A stretch of 64,000 nt of DNA. Source: CAWGGS01 sp046704745 (GTDB lineage: Bacteria > Desulfobacterota > Desulfobulbia > Desulfobulbales > Desulfocapsaceae). The stretch is from contig JBJKRL010000087.1 of NCBI GenBank assembly GCA_046704745.1, positions 62,001-126,000 on the forward strand, written 5' to 3'. The notes beneath the pieces were generated by a model. That model had not been told where the DNA came from. It worked only from the letters and a program-made list of their open reading frames with translations, and did no database searches. Position 1 is the first letter of the stretch; every line of letters starts with the position of its first letter. The position numbers and the translations under genes are program-made. This document shows positions 43,813 to 52,158 of this stretch, piece after piece.

Positions 43813-44788
43813 CAAAACAGCAAACGGCCTTTCATTCGATGATGGTATGCAAAAAATAACTTCTCTGGAAGGAGAACTCAAGAAAAGCGTGGTTGGGCAG
43901 GACCAAGTGGTCAGGGAAATGGTGGTGGGGCTCTTGGCAGCAGGGCATATCTTAATCGAAGGCGTTCCCGGTCTGGGCAAGACCTTGTTGGCACGCACCT
44001 TGGCCATGGCCGCAGGAGCGAAGTTCAACAGAATCCAGTTTACCCCGGACCTGATGCCCAGTGATATCACCGGGCATTCGCTTTTTGATATGAAGGAAAA
44101 CATTTTTAAAATTCGAAAAGGACCGATCTTCTGTCATTTTCTGCTGGCCGACGAGATCAACCGAGCTCCTGCTAAATCGCAGGCGGCCCTGCTTGAGGCC
44201 ATGCAGGAACAACAGGTGACCATCGAAGGCAAATCCATGCCGCTGGCCAGACCATTTTTGGTCATGGCCACCCAGAATCCCATTGAACAGGAAGGAACCT
44301 ATCCCCTGCCCCAGGCCCAAACGGATCGTTTTATGTTCAAAATCTTCATCGATTACCCCTCCAGCGCCGATGAGGAAAAGATCGTCCATACCGTTACCCG
44401 CAATCTTATCGGCGACGGTCTCAATCATTGCCATATCGAAACCATCCTGGGGCCCGGGGAGGTTTTAGCCCTGCAACAGTTGCTCACCCAAATGACCGTT
44501 GATGACCGAATCGTCGATTACGTGGTGAAGATTACGAGGACCACAAGGAACTGGAACGGCATAGACTACGGCGCCGGGCCCCGCGGGGCGATAAATCTCC
44601 TGCGGGCAGCCCGCGGAAGCGCCCTGGTCGGAGGACGAGACTTTGTTACCCCGGACGACGTAAAGAGCATTGCTCTGCCGGTTCTTCGCCATCGGATCAA
44701 ACTCTCCGCCGACTTGGAGATTGAAGGCTATACGGCAGACCAGGTCTTAAAAGAGGTTCTCGACAGTGTGGAAGCACCTCGTCTTTAA
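43802..44788 (+). CDS. MoxR family AAA+ ATPase
   Basis: 328 residues. Walker A is GVPGLGKTLLARTLA; Walker B is FLLADEINRAPAKSQAALLEAMQE; sensor 1 is VMATQNPIEQEGTYPLPQAQTDRFMF, followed by the arginine finger region and a lid domain. MoxR ATPases act as chaperones that remodel or activate partner proteins, usually with DUF58/VWA proteins. It overlaps the DUF4350 gene and is 23 bases before DUF58. Its stop codon is merged with a copy of the dispersed motif (AACCCGGATTTTTCTT, 44787-44802). Confidence 0.95.
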   Translation: MTDNKTANGLSFDDGMQKITSLEGELKKSVVGQDQVVREMVVGLLAAGHILIEGVPGLGKTLLARTLAMAAGAKFNRIQFTPDLMPSDITGHSLFDMKENIFKIRKGPIFCHFLLADEINRAPAKSQAALLEAMQEQQVTIEGKSMPLARPFLVMATQNPIEQEGTYPLPQAQTDRFMFKIFIDYPSSADEEKIVHTVTRNLIGDGLNHCHIETILGPGEVLALQQLLTQMTVDDRIVDYVVKITRTTRNWNGIDYGAGPRGAINLLRAARGSALVGGRDFVTPDDVKSIALPVLRHRIKLSADLEIEGYTADQVLKEVLDSVEAPRL

Positions 44789-44811
44789 CCCGGATTTTTC
44801 TTGAGGTTTTG

Positions 44812-46119
44812 ATGATTCTGCCGACTCTTGTTCAAATCGGACTCTGGCTCCTTCTTGCCTTGCTTGGTCTTGCTGCCTTCTTTATCCCCTTTGCCACCCG
44901 TCTCTGGCCCCCTGCAGCAGGCTTGCTTTTGGGAACTGCACTGCTTGATATTCTTTTTTGCCGCAGGCGTCCGCCTCTGGAACTTAAGCGTCAGGTTCAC
45001 CATAACCTGCCGGTGACGGTCTGGAGCAAGGTATTTCTCAAACTGATCAACCACGGTCGGCAAACACTCTCCCTGGAGATCCATGATCACTGTCATCCGG
45101 ATTTCACCGTCAAAGACCAGCCACGCACCGTAAGTCTGGCTCCGGGGCAATGTGCCTCAATCGAATACCGGATTTTTCCGACCAAACGCGGCCATTACCG
45201 TTTTAAAGGTGCGGACCTTTTCGTTCGATCACCTTTGCTTTTATGGCAGAAAAAATGGTTTATGCCCTATCAAGATGAAGCTAAAGTCTTCCCGAATTTC
45301 AGGGAAATACATCACTTTGCCCTGCTTGCAACCCATCATCACCTGAGCATGCTGGGGATCAAGAAGCTTACGAAACGGGGAGAAGGGAGCGAATTTCACC
45401 AACTTCGTGAGTATCGCCAGGGCGAAAGCCTGCAGAAGATTGACTGGAAAGCGACGTCCCGTTACAGGCGGCTCATTTCCAAAGATTATCAGGATGAACG
45501 CGATCAACAGGTGGTCTTTGTACTCGATTGCGGCCGCAGGATGCGCCATGTGGAATCGGGAAAAAGCCACCTCGACCAGGCATTGAACAGTATCCTGCTC
45601 CTGGCCTATGTTGCCGCCCGGCAGGGTGACGGGGTCGGCTTCTATTCCTTCGGCGGCAGCCAGAAATGGTTGCCGCCGAGAAAACAAGGGGATTCTGTCA
45701 GGGCGCTGTTGCTCACCATGTATGATATCGAATCTTCCACCGATGCTTCGGACTACCTGCATGCCACCCAGGACCTGCTTGCCTTGCAAGGTCGCCGTTC
45801 CCTTATGGTGATCATCACCAGCAGCCGGGCCGAAGATCATGACGACCTGCTGACCATGGCCAGGCAGCTGCGCCGGAAACATCTGGTGGTCGTAGCCGAT
45901 CTCAGGGAAGACATTCTCGATGATACCCTCCATGCACCCATTTCAGGATTTATCGAGGCAGTGCGCTATGAGGCTTTGCAGCATTATCTGGGAGAACGCA
46001 AAAATCTCCTCCGGGAAATGAAACACGCAGGAGTCCATGCTCTTGATGTGAGCGCCGAACAGCTGCCGGCTGCAATCGTCAATTCCTATCTTGAAATTAA
46101 AAGCGCCGGCAGCCTCTGA
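44812..46119 (+). CDS. DUF58 domain-containing protein (VWA-like)
   Basis: 435 residues from the ATG at 44812 with GAGG upstream. Two N-terminal helices are followed by a beta-rich region (CASIEYRIFPTKRGHYRFKGADLFVRSPL), then the DUF58 signature EGSEFHQLREYRQGESLQKIDWKATSR. A VWA-like part follows: VVFVLDCGRRMRH keeps the first Asp of a MIDAS-like motif, then YVAARQGDGVGFYSFGG. It is the partner of MoxR and the last gene of the six-gene operon. Confidence 0.92.
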   Translation: MILPTLVQIGLWLLLALLGLAAFFIPFATRLWPPAAGLLLGTALLDILFCRRRPPLELKRQVHHNLPVTVWSKVFLKLINHGRQTLSLEIHDHCHPDFTVKDQPRTVSLAPGQCASIEYRIFPTKRGHYRFKGADLFVRSPLLLWQKKWFMPYQDEAKVFPNFREIHHFALLATHHHLSMLGIKKLTKRGEGSEFHQLREYRQGESLQKIDWKATSRYRRLISKDYQDERDQQVVFVLDCGRRMRHVESGKSHLDQALNSILLLAYVAARQGDGVGFYSFGGSQKWLPPRKQGDSVRALLLTMYDIESSTDASDYLHATQDLLALQGRRSLMVIITSSRAEDHDDLLTMARQLRRKHLVVVADLREDILDDTLHAPISGFIEAVRYEALQHYLGERKNLLREMKHAGVHALDVSAEQLPAAIVNSYLEIKSAGSL

Positions 46120-46140
46120 TCGGCAGATCAGAGGCTTTTA
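46111..46140 (+). terminator. Rho-independent terminator of the MoxR/DUF58 operon, overlapping the stop codon
   Basis: A perfect 11 bp stem AGCCTCTGATC / GATCAGAGGCT with a four-base loop and a short T tract. The stop codon TGA (46117-46119) lies inside the left arm, so termination is directly linked to the end of DUF58. Confidence 0.9.
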
Positions 46141-46182
46141 ACGAACCCGCATCATCTCTCGGCGTTCATAGGCTGGTCCGGT

Positions 46183-46440
46183 TTAACTGTTGTGATAAAG
46201 CTCCAGGTTATGCTTGAGTTGACTTATCTGCAGGCTCAAGGGAATACACCGGTCCTCACCAAGACAATTTTCAGCCTCGGTTTCCTCGAGAAAGGTCTTC
46301 AGATGCTGATTGCCATCCTGTAAGTCAACGGCCCATGCATGATTTTCCGGATCATATTCAACCTGAAAATCTATGCCGCATTTTCCAGCCTGGGGTATAA
46401 CCGATTCTATTTTTTTGCAGATATCTTCCTTCGATGCCAT
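46183..46440 (-). CDS. Small soluble protein of unknown function
   Basis: 85 residues, with a strong GAGGAGG before the ATG at 46440. It has no membrane segment. Sequence features are KCGIDFQVEYDPENHAWAVDL (beta-rich) followed by a helix-rich acidic tail (EETEAENCLGEDRCIPLSLQISQLKHNLELYHNS) with three cysteines in all. The family is not recognised. It is convergent with the DUF58 operon. Confidence 0.65.
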   Translation of the reverse strand: MASKEDICKKIESVIPQAGKCGIDFQVEYDPENHAWAVDLQDGNQHLKTFLEETEAENCLGEDRCIPLSLQISQLKHNLELYHNS

Positions 46441-46748
46441 GTTAGTACCTCCTCTGCAAAGGATTTCTCTAAGCAGGATGCTTTTTGTATACTACAATGT
46501 AGGCATTGCCCGGATCAAATCAAGACTTATCGTAAAATGATCCTGTCGAAATCCTGTTGCAACCGCAATCGAGGACTTATTCCAAATTGATGTCCAGTGG
46601 CCAGAAATAAAATCCTCTCAGTCTGATCAGCTGAGAAAAACACTCAATTCTTTGATTTCTTTTCTCAAGATGAGATGGTATGGTGCCTGGTATATATTTT
46701 GAAAAATCAAGGTTGCCCCAATAGAGAGTCTTTACCAGGGAAGAGACA
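46441..46748. other. 308 bp spacer between divergent small genes
   Basis: It holds the two divergent 5' regions of the small unknown gene and the Roadblock gene. I see one short palindrome (CTCAGTCTGATCAGCTGAG, around 46618-46636) but no coding frame or repeat of note. Confidence 0.5.
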
Positions 46749-47153
46749 ATGATAAAGAAAATCCAGACCCTTCTCGAACATATGGCACAGCAGATGCCGG
46801 GTATTTTAGCGGCTGCCATGGTCACCGTCGATGATGGAATGTCCATTGCCGAGACCAGCGCTGCCCCGGAGATCGAGACTGCAGCCGCCTCCGCCTATCT
46901 GGCCTCGATCGTCAAGTCAAACCTCAAGGCAATCAGGCTGCTTGCCGACAAGGAAGTAACCGAAGACATACTGATCACCACCGGCCGGTATCATTTCATC
47001 ATTCGGCATGTACCCGGTCAACCGATCTTTCTTTTCCTGATGACAACCCGTAAAGAATGGCTCGCCATGGCCAGGGCTCTTATCAAGAGATATGAACCGC
47101 GCCTTTTGGAAATGAGCTCCTCCTTGGAATTGGAGAAACACCTGCAGGATTAA
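46749..47153 (+). CDS. Roadblock/LC7 domain protein
   Basis: 134 residues. The N-terminal part (LLEHMAQQMPGILAAAMVTVDDGMSIAETS) and the central YLASIVKSNLKAIRLL ... DILITTGRYHFIIRHV fit the Roadblock/LC7 (MglB-like) fold, with a longer C-terminal helical tail. Members are GTPase regulators or scaffold dimers. Its closeness to a response regulator that also has a Roadblock-like domain suggests a shared polarity or signalling function. No MglA-type GTPase is seen in the window. GGGAAGAGAC precedes the ATG. Confidence 0.8.
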   Translation: MIKKIQTLLEHMAQQMPGILAAAMVTVDDGMSIAETSAAPEIETAAASAYLASIVKSNLKAIRLLADKEVTEDILITTGRYHFIIRHVPGQPIFLFLMTTRKEWLAMARALIKRYEPRLLEMSSSLELEKHLQD

Positions 47154-47271
47154 GGACACATACCTCAATCGGAATAAGGTCTTAGACATTCACATCCACC
47201 TGGAATGCGAGGTTTGAGGAAAGTACCGGGCCACTCTTTTCCAAAGAGCGGGAACACTATGGGTTCTCCTG

Positions 47272-48456
47272 CTACAGAGACGCTATCCGTTTGATTTCTT
47301 TCGAATTCTTTTTAATCGCTATTCTGATCCATCCAAGATTCGTTTCTTTGTCGGCGACAATCACCAGAAAGGCCTCTGAGCCGACCGGGGAGAACATAAC
47401 CGGTCCATTGCTATATTCGGTCATGGTCAGGGTAAGCTCCCCTTGACCGAGTTGATTGCCCATGGATTCCGAGGAACCGAAACCACTGGAGGCAATGGCG
47501 CCGATCATTTCGGTATCAATCCCTTTACGAGCGATACTGTCCAGCAAAAAACCGTCACGTCCCACCAGACATGCGGTATGAACACCTTCAATACTGGTAA
47601 ATTCCGATAAAATTTTTTGAATTTCCGTCATATTCGGATCCTCTGCAAGTTGTGTTACTTCGTCGGTTATCGCCTCTCCGAGCATCTCCGACTCCGGGAT
47701 GGAGTCGCTCTCATCGGCAACCAACGATGGTGAAAGATTGTCTTCCCCGTCGGGAACAGGCGCAACGGAACCTTCCCCTTGGTTTTCCTCGTCGTTTTTG
47801 ACCGTCGCTCCTAAAAGTAAAAACTCTAAACTGTTGTTGATACTGGTAACAGGAGGAGCAATCCCTTTTATATTCTGCAGCGTCCCCCCCTGGAAGCCGA
47901 GAATCTTAAAAAAGGCTTGTTCCCCCTCTTCTTCCCCGCAAACCGCATGGACCACTTCGCCGTTTTGAAAAAAAATCATCCCTTCCCGGTCTTCTGTTGT
48001 CACCTTCAGGGCGGCGGTGGCCTTGGACAGTCCGTTGAACTGAACGATATCAAAGAGTTCGATGCCGTCGACCGTACCGTTGAAGCCCTCTTTTCGCTGC
48101 AGTGCCTTTTCGACAATAGACCGCATCGTTTTGATGTCAAAAGGCTTTTCGACAAATCGAAGGCACCCGCGCAGCATGGCCTCGTGTTTAAAAGCGCTCG
48201 ACGGATAGGCGGTCATCACGATCACCCCGGTCTTCGGATAGTGGTTGTTGATTTCGATGAGAAGGTCGAGACCGCTCATTCCCGGCATGGAGATGTCGGT
48301 TATTACCAGATCGATCGACTCATTCCCGAGCACTTTCAAGGCATCTTCTCCTGACCGAGCTGTCACTGTCTTAACGTCGGGTATGCTCTTGCTCAGATTC
48401 TTCTGTAACATCCAGAGCATATTTTCTTCGTCATCGACTACCAGTACTCTCTTCAT
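47272..48456 (-). CDS. Response regulator with receiver, DUF4388 and Roadblock-like domains
   Basis: 394 residues. The receiver (1-120) has the acidic pair DD at 8-9, phospho-acceptor Asp54 (LVITDISMPGM), Thr in VIVMTAYP and Lys in FVEKPFD. A DUF4388 (PATAN-like) domain spans about 125-215 (GIELFDIVQFNGLSKATAALKV ... GMIFFQNGEVVHA). After an acidic linker the C-terminal ~120 residues resemble a Roadblock/LC7 domain (EIQKILSEFTSIEGVHTACLVGRDGFLL). There is no DNA-binding domain, so output is by protein interaction. It lies 64 bases downstream of the sensor kinase. Confidence 0.88.
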   Translation of the reverse strand: MKRVLVVDDEENMLWMLQKNLSKSIPDVKTVTARSGEDALKVLGNESIDLVITDISMPGMSGLDLLIEINNHYPKTGVIVMTAYPSSAFKHEAMLRGCLRFVEKPFDIKTMRSIVEKALQRKEGFNGTVDGIELFDIVQFNGLSKATAALKVTTEDREGMIFFQNGEVVHAVCGEEEGEQAFFKILGFQGGTLQNIKGIAPPVTSINNSLEFLLLGATVKNDEENQGEGSVAPVPDGEDNLSPSLVADESDSIPESEMLGEAITDEVTQLAEDPNMTEIQKILSEFTSIEGVHTACLVGRDGFLLDSIARKGIDTEMIGAIASSGFGSSESMGNQLGQGELTLTMTEYSNGPVMFSPVGSEAFLVIVADKETNLGWIRIAIKKNSKEIKRIASL

Positions 48457-48520
48457 CTGCGATCCTTTTCTCTTCCTTTTACGGACGGGATATATCGTTT
48501 TAGCATCAAAATGTTATAAT

Positions 48521-50239
48521 TCATTCCCCACCCTCAACTACCTTAAAAAAAAGGGTAAAGGTCGTCGTCTGCCCTTCAACGCTGTCCACGAGAATTGCGG
48601 CATGGTTTTCTTTCAGCGTTCGATAGACAATGGAAAGTCCGAGTCCTGATCCAGTGGTTTTGGTCGTGAAAAACGGTTCGAAGACCTTTTCGGCAGTTGC
48701 AGACGACATTCCTTTTCCGTTATCGGTAAAGAGAAGACGGACATAATGAGAACCTGTAAGAAGTCCTGGGTATTTTCTTTTATACCGCCGAAGATCCGGA
48801 CCTTCGAGTTCATTGATCTTCACCGTGATTACCCCACCAGGCGCAACCGCATCGACGGCATTTAAAAACAGATTCAGAAACACCTGCTGCAATTGATTCG
48901 GATCGGCAAAAATCGGCGGAAGATTCGGTTGATGTCGCTGGATGAAGGCAATGTTTTTGTTCATGAGCTTGTTGTCGACCAGATGCCGTGTCTCGGACAG
49001 GACATCAATGATCGCCACCTGTTTTGGTTTCGGGGTAACCGGCCGGGCATAGGAAAAAAATTCGGTCAACAACTCATTGAGCCGGTCTACCTGGCGGACA
49101 ATGCGCCGTGAGCATTCCCTTTGCTCCTCTATGGTTATCGACTGTTCCTCGATGGATTGGGCCATGATCTTGATGCCGGCCAATGGATTTCTGACCTCAT
49201 GGGCAACAGCGGCGGCAATCTCCGCCACCGTCGATAATCGGTTCATTTTCTCCATTTCTTTCCGGACATAGCTGATCTCCGATATATCGGTTAATGAGAT
49301 GATAAGGCCGATCTGCCTTCCTCTGGCGTCATCTCGTCGAACGCTTGAGCAGTTGATCACCCTGGTCTCCCCATCTCCGGTCTTTAAGCTGATCTCCTCG
49401 CCGGAGACAAGATTCGAATTCCGACACATCATCTTTTCCGCAGCATCCCGGCCTACAATATCGAAAATATTCCCTCCATCAAGGACCCGAGCAAATGGCC
49501 GCAGGACGGAAGCGGCAATGGTGTTGCTCATCAAGATGCTGCCTTTAAGATCGACAACAAGGATTCCCTGATTCAATCCTTGGATAATTGATTCCGAAAA
49601 TCTCTTTTCTTCACGAAGACTGGTAATGGATCCCTGCAGATCTTTCACCAACCCGATCAGCTGGAGGTCCATCTCTTCGCTCTCGAGTACTCCTCCGATG
49701 ATATGACAGACACTGCCGAGAAGCTCTTCCGCACCGTGGTCGAGTCCCTCCTGCCCTGCCAGATAGAACCCGACTATCCCGACCAGCAAGGAATCCCGAA
49801 TAATTGGCAGACAAAGATGGCAATGTTCCACTTTCAGTCCGCAGGATGTACCGCAAGATATATTCTTATCGTAGCGGAAGAATCGGTTGTGGCCAATTTG
49901 AGCGGCCTCTCCGCAACGACAGGTGCCGAAGGCAACTTCGCTGCAACTCGCAACCTGCCTTTTAGAGAAACCCCGGTGAACGATCAGGACCAGTTTTTCG
50001 GCATATGGATCAACAAGAAAAATCCCGGCCCGAGGAAGAAGACGAAGCTCCGGAACCGTAAACAGATAGTCCAGGATGCGCCCCAGCCTCTCTTCCCGGT
50101 GGTGGGGGGCTACGGTGAGTTCCAGGATGTTGCCTATTACTTTCTGCCCGTAATAAGCCTCATGCGGGTAGACGGCAGTATTTCCGCTGCCTGAACCCTG
50201 AGCTAAGATGATGGGATCATCGTCGTATCTGAGATCCAT
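48521..50239 (-). CDS. Sensor histidine kinase with cysteine-rich GAF and PAS domains
   Basis: 572 residues from the ATG at 50239 (a GTG six codons earlier is possible). It has no membrane helix, so it is cytoplasmic. The GAF domain (about 35-190) carries seven cysteines: C99, C107, C109, C129, C133, C140, C143, arranged as FGTCRCGEA and CGTSCGLKVEHCHLC. A PAS region follows (ESIIQGLNQGILVVDLKGSILMSN). The HisKA box is AVAHEVRNPLAG with His347, and the ATPase has N box LNAVDAV, G1 DNGKGM, and G2 TTGSGLGL. The cysteine set suggests redox, metal or gas sensing. It pairs with the downstream response regulator and is divergent from the hydrogenase operon. Confidence 0.9.
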   Translation of the reverse strand: MDLRYDDDPIILAQGSGSGNTAVYPHEAYYGQKVIGNILELTVAPHHREERLGRILDYLFTVPELRLLPRAGIFLVDPYAEKLVLIVHRGFSKRQVASCSEVAFGTCRCGEAAQIGHNRFFRYDKNISCGTSCGLKVEHCHLCLPIIRDSLLVGIVGFYLAGQEGLDHGAEELLGSVCHIIGGVLESEEMDLQLIGLVKDLQGSITSLREEKRFSESIIQGLNQGILVVDLKGSILMSNTIAASVLRPFARVLDGGNIFDIVGRDAAEKMMCRNSNLVSGEEISLKTGDGETRVINCSSVRRDDARGRQIGLIISLTDISEISYVRKEMEKMNRLSTVAEIAAAVAHEVRNPLAGIKIMAQSIEEQSITIEEQRECSRRIVRQVDRLNELLTEFFSYARPVTPKPKQVAIIDVLSETRHLVDNKLMNKNIAFIQRHQPNLPPIFADPNQLQQVFLNLFLNAVDAVAPGGVITVKINELEGPDLRRYKRKYPGLLTGSHYVRLLFTDNGKGMSSATAEKVFEPFFTTKTTGSGLGLSIVYRTLKENHAAILVDSVEGQTTTFTLFFKVVEGGE

Positions 50240-50257
50240 AGAAGTACCCCATGCCAC

Positions 50258-50693
50258 TGCTTGGCCATGGCCTTAAGCCGTTCGCATCCCTTTTTTCATA
50301 CCCTTCCCGATGAAAATCGGGGGGTTAATTGTTGTGCGAAATAACGATCAATGCACAACAACACCCAAAAGATACTCTCTGGTTGTCCATCGGAAGCTGC
50401 AAGTTTCCACCTGAACACAACCGGCACAACATCCGCCACAATGCCTTTCTTTATAAATCAAAGCCCGTAAGAAATCAATGTATTGTTAATTCCCAAAAGG
50501 GAACCGATCGTTACAAGAAACTGAGAATTAGAAACCAATATTGTTGCATCTATTGTGCGTTTTATGCTATTTTTCCTGAGAGACATTATCAATTCCCCTG
50601 ACCAAAAGGGGAAAACGAAAGAATCCCTGCATCCAGCATCATAGCCCAGGTCCCGTAGCCACAGGAGACAGGTATCACCAAGGAGTTTATGGT
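50258..50693. other. 436 bp divergent regulatory region between the sensor kinase and the hydrogenase operon
   Basis: No gene. An inverted repeat TTGTTGTGC (50329-50337) / GCACAACAA (50353-50361), 9 bp arms with a 15 bp spacer, could be an operator. A small hairpin CCCGAT/ATCGGG lies at 50306-50321. A weak GG-N10-GC spacing at 50423-50436 resembles a sigma-54 site but lacks the TTGC core. The AT-rich stretch at 50500-50590 is a likely promoter zone. Confidence 0.5.
50329..50361. promoter_or_regulatory. Candidate operator: 9 bp inverted repeat upstream of the hydrogenase operon
   Basis: TTGTTGTGC and GCACAACAA are exact reverse complements separated by 15 AT-rich bases. The site is between the divergent sensor kinase and hydrogenase operon, an expected place for a regulator. 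The regulator is unknown. Confidence 0.4.
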
Positions 50694-51188
50694 ATGTCGG
50701 AAATCATTAAAAAAAGACGAACTCTGCAGGAGACCATGAATTTCCTGGCCGCCCTGTCAGCCGGCATTGAGCCGATCCTCGGCCGGGGAGCCAACAGTAT
50801 GACAATGTCGGCCGGACGAAACCTCGGGCGCAAGTTCTCAGCCAATGCCAAGACCACCGATGACGTACTCACGGCCATTGACGAGGTGAGAAAGATTCTT
50901 GTCGAAAACCACTGCCTCTGGGGATTCGAGCCGTTCAAACCGGCCGGCCAGGCCGAGATGATCACCACCGACGAGCATGGTAACCGGCAGATTCTCCTGG
51001 TCTTTAGGGACTGCATTATCCGCCAGTCATTATTCCGCTTCGGCCATCCGCAGAAAGGGTCTCTGTGCAATATGATGTACGGTTTTTTTGCCGGGGCTCT
51101 GGAGAGCATCATGAAGAAAAAAGCCACTCTTGAGATCAGACATGCGGGCGAAAACGCTTGCCTGAAACTGTTGACCATCGAACCGTAA
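50694..51188 (+). CDS. V4R-like cysteine-containing protein A of the hydrogenase operon
   Basis: 164 residues, soluble. The N-terminal half has helices with ILGRGANSMTMSAGRNLGRKFS; the C-terminal half has FRDCIIRQSLFRFGHPQKGSLCNMMYGFFAGAL and AGENACLKLL. Cys107, Cys125 and Cys156 are spaced 18 and 31 apart, like Cys98, Cys116 and Cys146 in the 157-residue protein encoded at 53822, which also shares AGR and the G-x-x-C-x-M pattern. The fold pattern (Cys, Gly-x-x-Cys, then AGE-x-x-C-x-x-x-L) resembles V4R/4-vinyl-reductase-type small-ligand domains. It is the first gene of the operon; a metal, redox or maturation role is inferred. AAGGAG precedes the ATG. Confidence 0.75.
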   Translation: MSEIIKKRRTLQETMNFLAALSAGIEPILGRGANSMTMSAGRNLGRKFSANAKTTDDVLTAIDEVRKILVENHCLWGFEPFKPAGQAEMITTDEHGNRQILLVFRDCIIRQSLFRFGHPQKGSLCNMMYGFFAGALESIMKKKATLEIRHAGENACLKLLTIEP

Positions 51189-51222
51189 TTCAACAAGATT
51201 TTACTCTGCCGAGAAACAAACC

Positions 51223-52158
51223 ATGAGTTCTGAAAAGATTCGTCTCAATACCGACTGGCTCTGTGATTGCGGTGGCTGCCATGTGGCCCTCGTTGATCTG
51301 CACGAAAAAATTCTCAATGTTCTCGAGGTGATCCAGATTCAAAAGTGTCCGGTCTTAACCGACGAAAAGTCCTATCCTGAAGCCGATATCGGCATCCTGA
51401 CCGGATCAATCCGAACGGAACATGATCGCCATGCCGCTCAGGAAATGCGAAAAAAATGTAAAAAGATTATTGCGTTCGGTACATGCGCCGTTTACGGAGG
51501 TCTCCATGGGGCGGGCCTTGCCCACTCTCGGGAAGAGATCATGGACACCGTCTACCGCCGGATGCCGACCACCAGAACCGATTTCATCCCCGATGCCGGA
51601 GTGACGGGCCTTACAAAAATGGTGACACCGGTGGATGAAGTCATAGACGTCGACCTCTATCTGCCCGGTTGCCCGCCGCACCCGCAGTTCATTTTCGAGG
51701 GATTGACGGCTCTCGTCGAAAACCGGGAGACAAAGGCCCGCCAGCAGACTGTGTGTGCCGGATGCAGGCGGCAGATGAAAAAAACCGATGTCGCAGCGAT
51801 CAAAGATCCAATTGAGGCAACGCTTGAAGATGGGATCTGTTTCCTGAGCCAGGGGGTAATCTGTCTGGGCTCGGTTACGCTCGATCGTTGTCTGGCACCT
51901 TGTCCGAACCATGGCATAGCCTGCAGCGGCTGTGCCGGTCCGACCATGCAGATCCTGACCGAGCCGACCCATGATATCCGAACCGAGATAGCCGAGAGGA
52001 TGTCGCGGCTGACAAAGATCGACGGCGAAGCAATCAGGATGCAGTTGGAAAAATCGGCCAAGACGCATTATGCCTACGCAATGGCTACCAGGATGATCGG
52101 CTGTAAGCCAACCTTTCTTATACAGAAATGGATAGCCGAGACGGAGGCGGTAAAATGA
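51223..52158 (+). CDS. [NiFe] hydrogenase small subunit, group 3 type
   Basis: 311 residues, no Tat signal, so cytoplasmic. Proximal-cluster cysteines are in WLCDCGGCHVALVDL (C16, C19), FGTCAVYGG and LPGCPPHPQF. Further cysteines that should bind two more [4Fe-4S] clusters are in CAGCRRQMKK and the run ICFLSQGVICLGSVTLDRC followed by APCPNHGIACSGCAGP, very like MvhG/FrhG. It passes electrons between the active site and the ferredoxin or partner. It overlaps the large-subunit gene by four bases (ATGA). Confidence 0.92.
   Translation: MSSEKIRLNTDWLCDCGGCHVALVDLHEKILNVLEVIQIQKCPVLTDEKSYPEADIGILTGSIRTEHDRHAAQEMRKKCKKIIAFGTCAVYGGLHGAGLAHSREEIMDTVYRRMPTTRTDFIPDAGVTGLTKMVTPVDEVIDVDLYLPGCPPHPQFIFEGLTALVENRETKARQQTVCAGCRRQMKKTDVAAIKDPIEATLEDGICFLSQGVICLGSVTLDRCLAPCPNHGIACSGCAGPTMQILTEPTHDIRTEIAERMSRLTKIDGEAIRMQLEKSAKTHYAYAMATRMIGCKPTFLIQKWIAETEAVK

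Noticed and set aside
50423..50436. Possible sigma-54 promoter (GG-N10-GC) upstream of the hydrogenase operon
   Set aside because: The -12 core is CCGC instead of TTGC, the position is about 270 bases from the first gene, and no sigma-54 activator is encoded nearby. The spacing alone is expected by chance.
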